In this document: piece by piece, positions 27,468-36,695 of the stretch
Layout: each line of letters begins with the position of its first letter
Numbering within the stretch: the stretch's first letter is position 1
Origin: CAZLFA01 sp964558665
GTDB taxonomy: Bacteria > Desulfobacterota > Syntrophia > Syntrophales > PHBD01
Assembly (NCBI GenBank): GCA_964558665.1
Contig: CAZLFA010000002.1
Span: forward strand, 62,001-126,000
Length of the DNA stretch: 64,000 nt
Reading direction: 5' to 3'
Made by a program: the position numbers and the translations under genes
Notes under the pieces: model-generated
The model's database searches: none
What the model was told of the DNA's origin: nothing
Seen by the model: only the letters and a program-made list of their open reading frames with translations

Positions 27468-28010
27468 ATGCAATTGCTTGATTCAAAACGGGTATTGGTA
27501 ATCCTGTCAATATGTGTATTATTTATAGCCTGTTCGGAGAACAAGGCACCGCAAAGTATCCCGAAGACGGACAAAAGTTTTCAAGCCGACAGCCTGACCA
27601 TAAAGGATTCGGACAGCGTAAAAAAAGTCAGGGGACAGGTGCTTTACGTTCCTATCTACTCGAACATTCCATGCAGGTCTGACAGGCTTTACGACCTGAG
27701 TGCCTTTATCGCCATACACAATACGGATGTGCATAATTCCATGCGGGTAACCAAAGTTCTCTACTTCAATAACGATGGAAAACTGGTGTCCGATTTTTTA
27801 AAAAGTGAAATCTCTCTGGGGCCGATGGGAGCGACCAACTTCCACATACCCAAGCAGGACAAGAGCGGCACCGGAGCCAACTTCCTGGTTGAGTGGAAAT
27901 CCGATGTCCCGATATCCGAACCTTTGATCGAGTCCGTCATGATGGACTGCGAGACGCACAAGGGTATGTCGTTCCTGAGCAAAGGCAAGGTTATAAGGGA
28001 AATCAGGTAA
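27468..28010 (+). CDS. DUF3124 lipoprotein
   Basis: 180 aa. Lipoprotein signal: hydrophobic RVLVILSICVLFIAC with lipobox Cys at residue ~22. The mature part matches DUF3124: GQVLYVPIYSNIPC, LSAFIAIHNTDVHNSMRVTKVLYFNNDGKLV, GATNFHIPKQDKSG, GANFLVEWKS, ending in ESVMMDCETHKGMSFLSKGKVI. Function unknown; family members are exported. RBS AAAGGAACC precedes ATG 27468. It may be co-transcribed with the antiporter 140 bp downstream. Confidence 0.85.
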   Translation: MQLLDSKRVLVILSICVLFIACSENKAPQSIPKTDKSFQADSLTIKDSDSVKKVRGQVLYVPIYSNIPCRSDRLYDLSAFIAIHNTDVHNSMRVTKVLYFNNDGKLVSDFLKSEISLGPMGATNFHIPKQDKSGTGANFLVEWKSDVPISEPLIESVMMDCETHKGMSFLSKGKVIREIR

Positions 28011-28149
28011 GATATTATCCCGGGTTTAGAGGCTGTATCTTCGATATAAAGTCAAGGCGGCAGCGACAAGACGACCCGGCCGGATTTTCATTATCCTTTC
28101 ACAAAAAATAATCTTGAAATCTGAATTATCAACGGAGGAATGATCGCCA

Positions 28150-29886
28150 ATGGGTATTGCCGGAGACATAGCCATCATCGTCATTGCCGCTCTGCTGGGA
28201 GGGCTTGTGGCCCACTTGCTCCGGCAGCCGCTGATCATCGGCTATATATTCGCCGGTGTCGTTGTCGGGCCATATACGGGAGGGGTTACCGTTTCCGACG
28301 TCCACAATATAGAAAAACTGGCGGAGATCGGCATTGCCCTGCTGCTCTTCGCCCTGGGACTGGAGTTTTCGATACGTGAATTGAAACCTGTCCGCAAAAT
28401 TGCCGTTATCGGCACTCCCATCCAGATGATTCTGACAATGGCCTTCGGATTCGCAGTCGGCCAACTGCTGGGATGGGAACGCATACCTTCGCTGTGGTTC
28501 GGTGCGCTGATTTCGCTTTCGAGCACCATGGTCATACTGAAAACACTGGAAAACCAGGGCATGATCGGCACACTGTCCAGCCGTGTCATGATCGGCATTC
28601 TCATCGTGCAGGATCTTGCCATCGTTCCTTTGTTGATCATACTGCCCAAGTTGAGCGATCCTCAAAGCGGACTGCCGATACTGGCCTTCGCAGCCATTAA
28701 CGCCGCACTCTTTCTCGTGCTCATGATCGTTCTCGGCACCCGCGTAATTCCCCACATCATGAGATCCATCGCCGGCTGGAATTCACGGGAACTGTTTCTT
28801 GTCGCTATCACGGCAATCGGACTGGGAATAGGCTACGGCACATACCTTTTCGGCCTGTCTTTCGCGTTCGGCGCTTTTGTCGCCGGCATGCTGCTCAGCG
28901 AATCCGATTACGGCTACCAGGCCTTGAGCGACATCATTCCCCTTCGCGACATCTTCAGCCTGATATTTTTTACCTCCATCGGCATGCTGCTCGATCCCGA
29001 TTTTCTATTGAAGAATCTGGGAACGATCATGCTCCTGGCGTTTATTGTCATGGCCGGAAAAGGTCTTATCTTTGCACTGCTGAGCCGTGCCTTCAGATAC
29101 AGAAACGTTATACCGCTTGCCATGGGACTGAGCCTGTCACAGGTGGGGGAGTTCTCCTTTGTGCTTGGAAGGGTGGGGGTTGCGACTAAATCGATAACGG
29201 CAGATTTTTATTCACTCGTCCTCACCGTGACGATCGTCACCATGCTTTTGACGCCTTTTGTTTCCGGACTCACCACTCCTTTATATGCCTGGTACAGACG
29301 CCGTTCAAAGCCGGAGAGGATTGACCCCATGCATTTCCCGGCAGCCGATCTTTTCGACCATTTTGTGATTGCCGGAGGGGGGAGAGTGGGCAGGTATGTC
29401 GCCGATGTCCTGAACCGCGTGGAGATGCCTTTCGTTATCGTAGAATACAATTCCCAAAGGGTGGACGGGCTTAAGGCATCGGGCTTTCCCGTTCTCTTTG
29501 GCGACGCGGCAAGGGAAATCATTCTGGACGCGGTTGCTCTCAGCAGAGCGAGAATGTTGATCATTACCACCCCGGTTACTATTATCTCACAGGCAATTGT
29601 GGCCCATGCGAAGAAGCTTAACCCGGAAATCCGGATTATTGCCAGGGCTGAAAACATTGAAGAGATGCTGGGCTTGCACCAGTTGGGGGTGTCACTTGTC
29701 ATACAGCCTGAATTCGAGGCCAGCCTTGAATTTGCCCGGCAGGCCCTTATTTATCTTGAAGTGCCGGAAGAACGCATAAAGCAGTACACCGATGATGTCC
29801 GCAGCGACCTGTACAGGCCGCTGTATCCTGAGCCCGACAACTCAGAGAGAACTGCAGATGTCCCGGAAAAAGGTAAGTATGAATGA
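28150..29886 (+). CDS. CPA2-family cation:proton antiporter with TrkA-N (RCK) domain, KefB/YbaL-like
   Basis: 578 aa. Residues 1-~390 hold about 12 transmembrane helices with CPA2 signatures (LRQPLIIGYIFAGVVVGP, IGIALLLFALGLEFSI, FAFGAFVAGMLLSES, SLSQVGEFSFVLG). Residues ~405-525 form a Rossmann TrkA-N domain (FVIAGGGRVGRYVADVL, VLFGDAAREIIL). It exchanges K+ or Na+ for protons across the inner membrane, gated by NAD(H) or glutathione adducts in characterised members. GGAGG lies ~11 bases before ATG 28150. Confidence 0.92.
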   Translation: MGIAGDIAIIVIAALLGGLVAHLLRQPLIIGYIFAGVVVGPYTGGVTVSDVHNIEKLAEIGIALLLFALGLEFSIRELKPVRKIAVIGTPIQMILTMAFGFAVGQLLGWERIPSLWFGALISLSSTMVILKTLENQGMIGTLSSRVMIGILIVQDLAIVPLLIILPKLSDPQSGLPILAFAAINAALFLVLMIVLGTRVIPHIMRSIAGWNSRELFLVAITAIGLGIGYGTYLFGLSFAFGAFVAGMLLSESDYGYQALSDIIPLRDIFSLIFFTSIGMLLDPDFLLKNLGTIMLLAFIVMAGKGLIFALLSRAFRYRNVIPLAMGLSLSQVGEFSFVLGRVGVATKSITADFYSLVLTVTIVTMLLTPFVSGLTTPLYAWYRRRSKPERIDPMHFPAADLFDHFVIAGGGRVGRYVADVLNRVEMPFVIVEYNSQRVDGLKASGFPVLFGDAAREIILDAVALSRARMLIITTPVTIISQAIVAHAKKLNPEIRIIARAENIEEMLGLHQLGVSLVIQPEFEASLEFARQALIYLEVPEERIKQYTDDVRSDLYRPLYPEPDNSERTADVPEKGKYE

Positions 29887-29971
29887 CGGACTGACTATGT
29901 CATGTTTTGGCGGATATTTATTCTTGACATTTAAGTCAGGAGGGTGAGTAGAAATTGAAGGGATATTCGGT

Positions 29972-30406
29972 CTATATAGTGAATGTTTTTTGATTGTTGC
30001 TACCGGTTTTTGTTTTGGGGTCGGCTACCGGTTGCTGAATAATCTTGCCATCCTTGTTTTCAGGGGAAGAAGTCTTCGTTTGAACGATGTTTATGATCTC
30101 CCTGCCGGCATCTCCCAAGATGGTTTCAATTTGTTCATCCAGCTTGTCAAAAGTGCTGATCATCTGCCTGGCTTGAGCCGTCAGGTGCATTCCCTTGCCC
30201 GTACCGTCGACTTCAACAAGTTTGATTCCCATTCTTTCTTCGGAAGCCTTTAATCTTCCCCATGCCGCCCTGTAGGACATGTTGAGCTTCTTTGCCGCGG
30301 CGTTGAGGCTGCGGCATTCATCGATGGCTTTCAAGAGATCGTCGCGTCCCTTGCCGAAAATGACCTTACCGTCTTTTTCCAGCCAGATTTTATGGTTTAT
30401 CTTCAC
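29972..30406 (-). CDS. ModE-like HTH regulator without the molybdate-binding (Mop) domain
   Basis: 144 aa from GTG 30406 (GGAG, 7-base gap). Residues ~20-115 match the ModE/LysR-type N-terminal domain: LLKAIDECRSLNAAAKKLNMSYRAAWGRLKASEERMGIKLVEVDGTGKGMHLTAQARQMI. The last ~30 residues are low-complexity (Lys, Pro, Asn, Gln), and the Mop/TOBE repeats that bind molybdate in E. coli ModE are absent. It is divergent from fdnG copy 2, with the perfect TTATGTCA-N4-TGACATAA palindrome between them, so it is the best candidate for that site's regulator. Confidence 0.85.
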   Translation of the reverse strand: MKINHKIWLEKDGKVIFGKGRDDLLKAIDECRSLNAAAKKLNMSYRAAWGRLKASEERMGIKLVEVDGTGKGMHLTAQARQMISTFDKLDEQIETILGDAGREIINIVQTKTSSPENKDGKIIQQPVADPKTKTGSNNQKTFTI

Positions 30407-30571
30407 AGAGCGTCTCCATATTGGTTCTTTGGTTAAGTTTAAGCTAACACATCACCGGATGTGCTTCAACAGAAAATGAATATAATAATAACAATTATTC
30501 ACGGCATCTATGAAGCCGTTTCCATCCGGGAACCGAAAGTTTCTGCATCCGGAGTTTCCGGACTGTAATTA

Positions 30572-30595
30572 GGTTATGTCAATAATGACATAACC
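30572..30595. promoter_or_regulatory. shared formate dehydrogenase operator, copy 3 (perfect palindrome)
   Basis: GGTTATGTCA and TGACATAACC are perfect 10-bp inverted arms around ATAA. Centre is about 80 bp upstream of the predicted transcription start at ~30665, an activator-type position for fdnG copy 2; it could also repress the divergent regulator gene. Confidence 0.8.
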
Positions 30596-30629
30596 TATAG
30601 AAATCATTAACAATATTGCCTCAAAAAGC

Positions 30630-30658
30630 TTGACAGAAGATAGCTTGACGTGTATACC
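30630..30658 (+). promoter_or_regulatory. sigma70-type promoter of fdnG copy 2
   Basis: TTGACA (30630-30635), exact 17-bp spacer, TATACC (30653-30658). Perfect -35 and 4/6 -10 match. Confidence 0.6.
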
Positions 30659-30829
30659 AACCGCATTAGAAAAGTTCACTGATAACAGCATATTTCAGAA
30701 TCTGCCAACCGAGATAACGTTCTCCGGCCAAACCGTTCAGGCAATCCTCATGATCGTGAAGGTGCCCAATGTACGCCCGGCAGGAGAGCAAGCATACATA
30801 CATAAATATTTTTGAAAGGAGCACGTAAA

Positions 30830-33800
30830 ATGGATGTAACCAGAAGAGGTTTCTTGAAACTCTCCGGTACGGTCCTTGCGGCAGGCGGCATCGGCGTTAC
30901 CCTGAAGCCGGTATCTGCATATGCAAAGCCACTGAAGGTCCTGTATGCCAGAGAGTCCACCACGATCTGCCCATACTGTTCCGTCGGATGCGGAATAATC
31001 GTATCGGTACGGGACGGCAAGGTGATCAATACAGAAGGTGACCCAGACCATCCGATAAATCAGGGCGCTCTTTGCTCCAAAGGCGGTTCGATTTATCAGA
31101 TGTCGGTCAACGAGAACCGGCTGGGCAAGCCTCTTTACCGGGCCCCTTTTTCCAAAGAGTGGAAAGAGGTGGACTGGGAATGGGCTTTCGAGAAGATTGC
31201 CCAGAATGTCAAAGCCAGCCGGGACAAGAGCTTTAAATTCAAAAACGACAAGGGCGAGACGGTAAACCGCACAGAGGGCATTGCCTCGGTCGGTTCTGCC
31301 GCCATGGACCTTGAAGAGTGCTTCACATATCAAAAATTCCTGAGGGGGTTGGGCCTTGTTTACATAGAACATCAGGCCCGTATCTGACACAGCCCGACTG
31401 TACCGGCTCTGGCAGAGTCGTTCGGACGCGGCGCGATGACGAATCACTGGATTGATATGCAGCACAGTGATGTTATTTTAATCATGGGCAGCAACCCTGC
31501 CTCCAATCATCCCATTTCTTTCAAGTGGATCACCAGGGCGATGGAAAAAGGCGCCAAGGTCATATGCGTTGATCCCAGATTTACCCAGTCGGCTGCGAAA
31601 GCCCACGTGTATGCCCCTCTCCGCTCAGGCACGGACATCGCATTCCTGGGCGGGATGATAAGGTACATCCTGGAAAACAAGCTATACTTTGAAGAGTATG
31701 TCAAAAATTACACTAATGCCACCTTCCTGGTTAATCCCGCTTTCAAGATGCCCGGTGAAAACAACGGCGTCTTCTCCGGTCTTGAAGGAGGCAAGTATAA
31801 CAAGGAGACCTGGTCATACCAGACGGACGGCAGCGGCGTTGTCAAAAAAGATCCGACGATGCAGGATCCCAACTGCGTATTCCAGCTTCTGAAAAAGCAT
31901 TATGACCGCTACACGCCGCAGATGGTCAACAAGATCACGGGGACCCCGGCAGACAAACTCGTAGAGATCTACAAGCTCTACGGTTCAACCGGGAAACCGG
32001 ACAAAGCGGGCGTGGAACTTTACGCCATGGGATGGACGCAGCATACGGTCGGAACGCAGATCATCCGGACGATGTGCATGATCCAGCTGCTTCTCGGCAA
32101 TATGGGTATTGCCGGCGGCGGTGTTGCCGCCATGCGCGGTGAGTCCAATGTCCAGGGTTCCACGGACCACGGACTTCTCTTCCACATCTGGCCGGGTTAT
32201 CTGGGGACGCCGACGGCATCGATGGGTTCCCTGAGCGTTTATAACGAAAAGAGAACCCCGAAGACGAAAGAACCAAAAAGCCTGAACTGGTGGAAAAACT
32301 TTCCTAAGTATTCGGCCAGCTTTTTAAGAACAATGTTCGGGAAGAACGCAACGCTGGAAGAAGCCTATGGCATGATGCCCAAGCTTGACGATGGCGCCAA
32401 CTATTCATGGCTGACGCTTTTCGACCAGATGTACAAGGAAAAATTCACCGGTTTCTTCGCGTGGGGCATGAATCCGGCGTGCAGCGGCGCCCACTCAAAC
32501 AAGGTGAGGCAGGCGCTGACAAAAGTGGACTGGATGGTTAACGTCAATCTCTTCGATAACGAAACAGGTTCCTTCTGGCGCGGCCCCGGCATGGATCCCA
32601 CGAAGATCAAAACCGAGGTCTTCATGCTCCCCTGCGCCGCCTCAATTGAAAAGGAAGGCAGTCTGGCCAACAGCGGAAGATTGATGCAGTGGCGCTACAA
32701 AGCCGTTGAACCCCCGGGAATTGCTCTGCCCGACGGCGATATCATGAGCGAAATTTTCTTAAAGGTTAAGGAACTGTACGAAAAGGACGGCGGCCCCATG
32801 AAAGAGGCCATCACCAAGCTGACCTGGCCTTACGGCAAGATGGCCGGCAAGCATTTCCATTACGATCCCCATGCGGTGGCAAAAGAAATCAACGGTTTCT
32901 TCCTTGAAGACAAGAAGGTTGAAAATCCCACCAAAAAGGGTGAATTCAAGGAGTTCAAAAAGGGTGATCCCGTTCCCACTTTCGCCTGGCTGCAGGATGA
33001 CGGTTCGACGTCTTCGGGCTGCTGGGTGTACTGCGGGTCATATCCGGGAACGAATATGGCCGCCCGACGCGATAAAAAGGATGCTTCCGGCATCGGCCTA
33101 TATTCCGGTTGGGCCTGGAGCTGGCCGGTCAACCGCCGCATCATCTACAACGGCGCATCGGTTGATCTCAACGGCAAACCCTGGAATCCGAAGAAAGCAG
33201 TCATTAAATGGACAGGCGAGAAATGGGTCGGTGACGTACCCGATGGAGTCGGTGAACCCGGTTCCGGCAGGCCGCCTTTCATTATGAAGCCGGACGGAGT
33301 TGCGAGTCTTTTCGGCCCCGGTTTGGTTGACGGGCCGTTCCCGGAACATTATGAACCGCTCGAGTGTCCGGTGGAGAAAAACTTCATGTCGCCTCATAAG
33401 CACAACCCGGCCATCAAGAGATTTGACAAGCCGGGTGTCGGATCGGATCTGGATGTATATTCCGGCGTTCAGAGCTGCGATCCGAGGTTCCCGATCATCG
33501 GCTCAACCTACCGCATCAGCGAGCATTGGCAGACGGGTGTTCTGACACGCTGGTGTCCGTGGCTGGCAGAGATGCAGCCGGAGATGTGGTGTGAGATGAG
33601 CAAGGAACTGGCGGGTGAGAAAGGCATTAAGAACGGCGACAAGGTTATCGTGAGTTCAGCAAGAGGCCAGGTTGAATGTGTCGCCATTGTGACACCGCGA
33701 TTCAAGCCGTTCAATATCAACGGCAACACTATTCATGAGGTCGGCATCCCCTGGCATTTCGGATGGATAACGTCCGTAGACAGGAAATATGTACCGGGAG

Positions 33801-33931
33801 ACAAGAAGCCGGAAGTATTCACGCGTGGTGATGCGGCTAACCTGCTCGTGCCGACGATTGGCGATGCCAACACGATGATCCCGGAGAGCAAGGCCTTCAT
33901 GGTCAACGTTGTGAAGAAGGGGGTGAAGTAA
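30830..33931 (+). CDS. fdnG: periplasmic formate dehydrogenase alpha subunit with selenocysteine, Tat-exported (copy 2)
   Basis: 1033 residues read through UGA 31385-31387 as selenocysteine 186; context HQARI-U-HSPTVPALAESFGRG. ATG 30830 is preferred to an upstream in-frame TTG because AAAGGAG lies 8 bases before it. Tat signal TRRGFLKLSGTVLAAGG; 4Fe-4S motif CPYCSVGCGI; cofactor segments LIMGSNPASNHP, GVELYAMGWTQHT and SEHWQTGVLTRW. Same reaction and location as copy 1, but clearly diverged in sequence, so the two are established paralogues. First gene of an fdnGHI operon. Confidence 0.96.
31385..31420 (+). promoter_or_regulatory. selenocysteine UGA codon with bSECIS element (fdnG copy 2)
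   Basis: UGA 31385-31387; CGACT (31395-31399) pairs with AGTCG (31416-31420), inner CC/GG closes the loop GGCTCT, which begins 17 bases after the UGA. Confidence 0.78.
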
Positions 33932-33934
33932 ACC

Positions 33935-34738
33935 ATGGCCGATAAAATGAAACTTATTGATGTGACAAAATGTACGGGATGCCGGGGCTGCCAACTGGCC
34001 TGCAAGCAGTGGAACCAGATGCCGGCGAGGCAGACAAAGAATTACGGGACATACCAGAATCCCCCGGAGCTTCAGTGGAACACCTGGACGCTGATCAGGT
34101 TTCAGGAAGTGGTAGCTGACGATAAGGTTAAATGGCTATTCAGAAAAGACGGCTGCATGCACTGCACCGACGCCGCCTGTGTAAAGGTCTGTCCAAGCGG
34201 CGCCCTTTATTATACCGACCTTGGTACTGTCGGCCTCAATCATGAGCGCTGCATCGGCTGCAAGGAGTGCGTATCCGCATGTCCCTTTGATATACCCCGC
34301 TACGACAACGCAACGGACAAGGTATACAAGTGCGACCTTTGTCTTACGAGAATTCAGACCGAACTGAAACCGGCCTGTGTCAAGGCCTGTCCGACGGGCG
34401 CCCTGACTTTCGGTGCCAAGGACAAGATGACCAAAAAGGCCTATGCCCGTGTAGAGGAGCTTAAAAAAGAAGGTTATAAAGACGCCAACGTGTACGGCGA
34501 CAAGTTCGTAAAGGGCACGCACGTGCTTTATGTGCTGGATCAGAAGCCGGAAGTTTACGAAAAGCTTCCCGCGAATCCGAGTGTGCCTCTGGCGACGATA
34601 CTCTGGAAGGATTTCCTCAAGCCGCTGAGTTTGCTGGCGGCAGGCGGTGTCCTGGCCGGCTCGTTCTTCCATTACATCATTCACGGACCGAAGCTGCCTG
34701 ACGAAGATACCCATGAAAACACAAAAGGGGGTGAATAG
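33935..34738 (+). CDS. fdnH: formate dehydrogenase beta subunit, 4 x [4Fe-4S] (copy 2)
   Basis: 267 aa, starts 3 bp after fdnG. Cluster motifs CTGCRGCQLACKQW, CMHCTDAACVKVCPSGA, CIGCKECVSACPFDIPRY, CDLCLTRI and CVKACPTGAL, with a C-terminal membrane anchor (SLLAAGGVLAGSFFHYIIHG). It relays electrons between alpha and gamma subunits. Very similar to copy 1; its last ~50 bp are inside the 323-bp identical tract. Confidence 0.95.
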   Translation: MADKMKLIDVTKCTGCRGCQLACKQWNQMPARQTKNYGTYQNPPELQWNTWTLIRFQEVVADDKVKWLFRKDGCMHCTDAACVKVCPSGALYYTDLGTVGLNHERCIGCKECVSACPFDIPRYDNATDKVYKCDLCLTRIQTELKPACVKACPTGALTFGAKDKMTKKAYARVEELKKEGYKDANVYGDKFVKGTHVLYVLDQKPEVYEKLPANPSVPLATILWKDFLKPLSLLAAGGVLAGSFFHYIIHGPKLPDEDTHENTKGGE

Positions 34739-35010
34739 CGATGAGGAAAGGATTGATTCAGGCAACTGATGCCTTTGAAAGAATAGTACACTGGTGTTTG
34801 GCGATTTCCTGCATTGTTCTCTGTTTTACCGGTCTGGGGATGATGTTCCATTCCTTCAACTGGATCGGAGAAGTGATGGGCGGATTGAAATCTTTGAAGT
34901 ACGTTCACAACTTTACGGGAGTGTTTTTCGGCTTTGCGCTGGCCTTTACCATCGGCATGTGGTGGAAGGAGGCGGGTGTGTTTTCGATGCCTGAGGACCT
35001 GGACTGGATC
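34688..35010 (+). repeat. 323-bp tract identical to 22941-23263 (inverted)
   Basis: Partner of the fdnH/fdnI junction in the first operon; mismatches resume at 34687 and 35011. The two copies face opposite ways about 11.4 kb apart, so recombination between them would invert the region holding both fdnG genes, DUF3124, the antiporter and the ModE-like gene. Confidence 0.85.
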
Positions 35011-35409
35011 ATGTGCGGCGGCGGATACGTCTGGCACGTGGACAAGGTTCCGGAGGTCGGCAAGTACAATCCCGGACAGAAGATGTTCTTTCTGGTGGTG
35101 GCGGGATTCGGAGTTATCATGGTGCTGACTGGTCTGGTCATGTGGTTTCCGCTTTCATTTCCGGCATGGCTGGTGCGCTGGTTGATCGTTCTGCACGTCC
35201 TGGGATTTCTGACTATTTTTGCCTTCTTCTTTGTGCATCTTTATCTGGGAACAATCGGTTCCCCCGGATCGTTGCCGGCGATGACGACGGGCTGGGTGAC
35301 GCGTGCGTGGCTTAAAAAGCAGCATCCCAAGTGGCTGAAGGAGATGGAGCACGAGGGCAAGCTGGTTGTCTACGGCGAAGAAAAGAGCGCCGATTCGCAT
35401 GGCCATTAA
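34741..35409 (+). CDS. fdnI: formate dehydrogenase gamma subunit, cytochrome b556 (copy 2)
   Basis: 222 aa, 2 bp after fdnH. Four transmembrane helices and heme-ligand His residues as in copy 1. Amino-acid differences from copy 1 are confined to the C-terminal 60 % (for example AGFGVIMVLTGLVM against AGCGAVMVLTGLIM), because the 5' half lies in the identical DNA tract. Anchors the complex and reduces quinone. Confidence 0.93.
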   Translation: MRKGLIQATDAFERIVHWCLAISCIVLCFTGLGMMFHSFNWIGEVMGGLKSLKYVHNFTGVFFGFALAFTIGMWWKEAGVFSMPEDLDWIMCGGGYVWHVDKVPEVGKYNPGQKMFFLVVAGFGVIMVLTGLVMWFPLSFPAWLVRWLIVLHVLGFLTIFAFFFVHLYLGTIGSPGSLPAMTTGWVTRAWLKKQHPKWLKEMEHEGKLVVYGEEKSADSHGH

Positions 35410-35443
35410 GCAAACGGCTTTCAAATAGCATTTAAAAATGTTA

Positions 35444-35476
35444 AAAAAGACCTGTCAGAGATGGCAGGTCTTTTTG
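35444..35476 (+). terminator. terminator of the second fdn operon
   Basis: Stem AAAGACCTGTC / GGCAGGTCTTT with a 6-base loop and trailing T-run (35469-35475), 35 bp after fdnI. Confidence 0.85.
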
Positions 35477-35509
35477 TTTAAACGCATACATTAAAAAGGA
35501 GATAACATA

Positions 35510-36085
35510 ATGAAACGGATGATTGTTAGAACAATGATATCGCTGATTGTTGTTGCCTTGCTTTATGGTCAGGGCATTTGCGCCGGGCCGCCTGTTGTCG
35601 GTGGAGTGATTCCGGATTTTACGCTTTCGGCGCCGAAAGACTCCGGTCAGAAGAGCTACCTCGGTCTTTCCTGGTTGGGCGGTAAGTTCACCGTGCCGAA
35701 AATCAAGGCAGATGTGGTCATCATTGAGATATACAGCATGTACTGTCCATACTGTCAGGCAGAAGCACCCAAGGTAAATGCTCTTTACGAAAGGATAGAG
35801 GCGGACCCTGCACTGAAAGGAAAGATAAAGCTTATCGGCATCGGGGTGGGGAACTCCTCATACGAGGTCAATGTTTTTAAGGAAAGATATAACGTGCCGT
35901 TCCCTCTTTTTCCCGACGGAGATTTTGTGATACATAAGTTAATGGGCGAGGTGAGGACTCCTTATTTCATCGGTGTCAGGATTAACAAAAACGGTTCTCA
36001 TCGTGTGTTCTTTTCCAAGCTGGGGGCATTTGAAAGTGTCGATCAGTTCCTGTCGCAGATGATCAAACTTTCGGGGCTGAGATAG
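35510..36085 (+). CDS. periplasmic thioredoxin-like (TlpA/redoxin) protein
   Basis: 191 aa with a signal peptide (MIVRTMISLIVVALLYGQGICAG). Thioredoxin fold with the redox motif YSMYCPYCQAEAPKVNALY, a cis-Pro region GEVRTPYFIGVRI, and GVIPDFTLSAPKD typical of redoxins. It probably reduces or exchanges disulfides in the periplasm. AAAGGAG precedes ATG 35510. The peroxiredoxin gene begins 9 bp downstream, so the two form a redox pair. Confidence 0.87.
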   Translation: MKRMIVRTMISLIVVALLYGQGICAGPPVVGGVIPDFTLSAPKDSGQKSYLGLSWLGGKFTVPKIKADVVIIEIYSMYCPYCQAEAPKVNALYERIEADPALKGKIKLIGIGVGNSSYEVNVFKERYNVPFPLFPDGDFVIHKLMGEVRTPYFIGVRINKNGSHRVFFSKLGAFESVDQFLSQMIKLSGLR

Positions 36086-36094
36086 GAGGATGTC

Positions 36095-36691
36095 ATGAGA
36101 AAAGCATTTATTGTTTTGTTGGCGGCAGTAGCCGCTTCAGTATTGGCGATTAATGAAACCTTTGCCCTGTCCGATGCCTATAAGAACAATATCTACAATA
36201 CGGGGAAACTGAAGGCGGCGGACAGCTTTCTTAAAGTTAAGGTCGGCGATACGGCGCCCGATTTTGCATTGAAATCGACAACCGGAGAAACTGTGAAGCT
36301 GAGCCAATTCAGGGGAAAAAAGAATGTCGTCCTTTCGTTCATACCCGCGGCCTGGACTCCGGTGTGCTCGGACCAGTGGCCGGGGTACAACATCGTCAAG
36401 GAGCTGTTCTATAAGAACGATGCCGTGCTTCTGGGCATCTCCGTAGATAATCTGCCGACGCTTTTTTCCTGGACAAACCAGATGGGCGCTCTATGGTTTC
36501 CCGTGCTCTCCGACTTTTATCCGCACGGCAGGGTTGCCGATGCATTAGGCATCCTGCGTTCCGACGGGACATCGGAGCGGGCCCTGTTTGTGATCGATAA
36601 AAAGGGCGTCATCCGCTATATAGACGTACATGATATAAATGAGAGGCCGCCTCTGCAGGCGCTGGTCAAAGAATTGGAGAAGCTCAAATAG
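36095..36691 (+). CDS. exported AhpC/TSA-family peroxiredoxin
   Basis: 198 aa with a signal peptide (AFIVLLAAVAASVLAINETFA). GDTAPDFALKSTTGETVKLSQFRGKKNVVLSFIPAAWTPVCSDQ holds the peroxidatic Cys (family PxxxTxxC). No obvious resolving Cys, so it is probably a 1-Cys type using the thioredoxin-like partner encoded just upstream. AGGAGG precedes ATG 36095. Likely removes peroxide in the periplasm, where oxygen-sensitive formate dehydrogenases and cytochromes act. Confidence 0.9.
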   Translation: MRKAFIVLLAAVAASVLAINETFALSDAYKNNIYNTGKLKAADSFLKVKVGDTAPDFALKSTTGETVKLSQFRGKKNVVLSFIPAAWTPVCSDQWPGYNIVKELFYKNDAVLLGISVDNLPTLFSWTNQMGALWFPVLSDFYPHGRVADALGILRSDGTSERALFVIDKKGVIRYIDVHDINERPPLQALVKELEKLK

Positions 36692-36695
36692 TCTA

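Larger units (their letters stand above)
30407..30829. other. 423-bp divergent promoter region between the ModE-like gene and fdnG copy 2
   Basis: Holds the perfect operator (30572-30595) and a strong promoter (30630-30658). The leader from ~30665 to 30829 shows no convincing riboswitch or gene. Confidence 0.5.

Noticed and set aside
30660..30829. Moco/Tuco riboswitch in the fdnG copy 2 leader
   Set aside because: No arrangement matching the molybdenum-cofactor motif could be built by eye.
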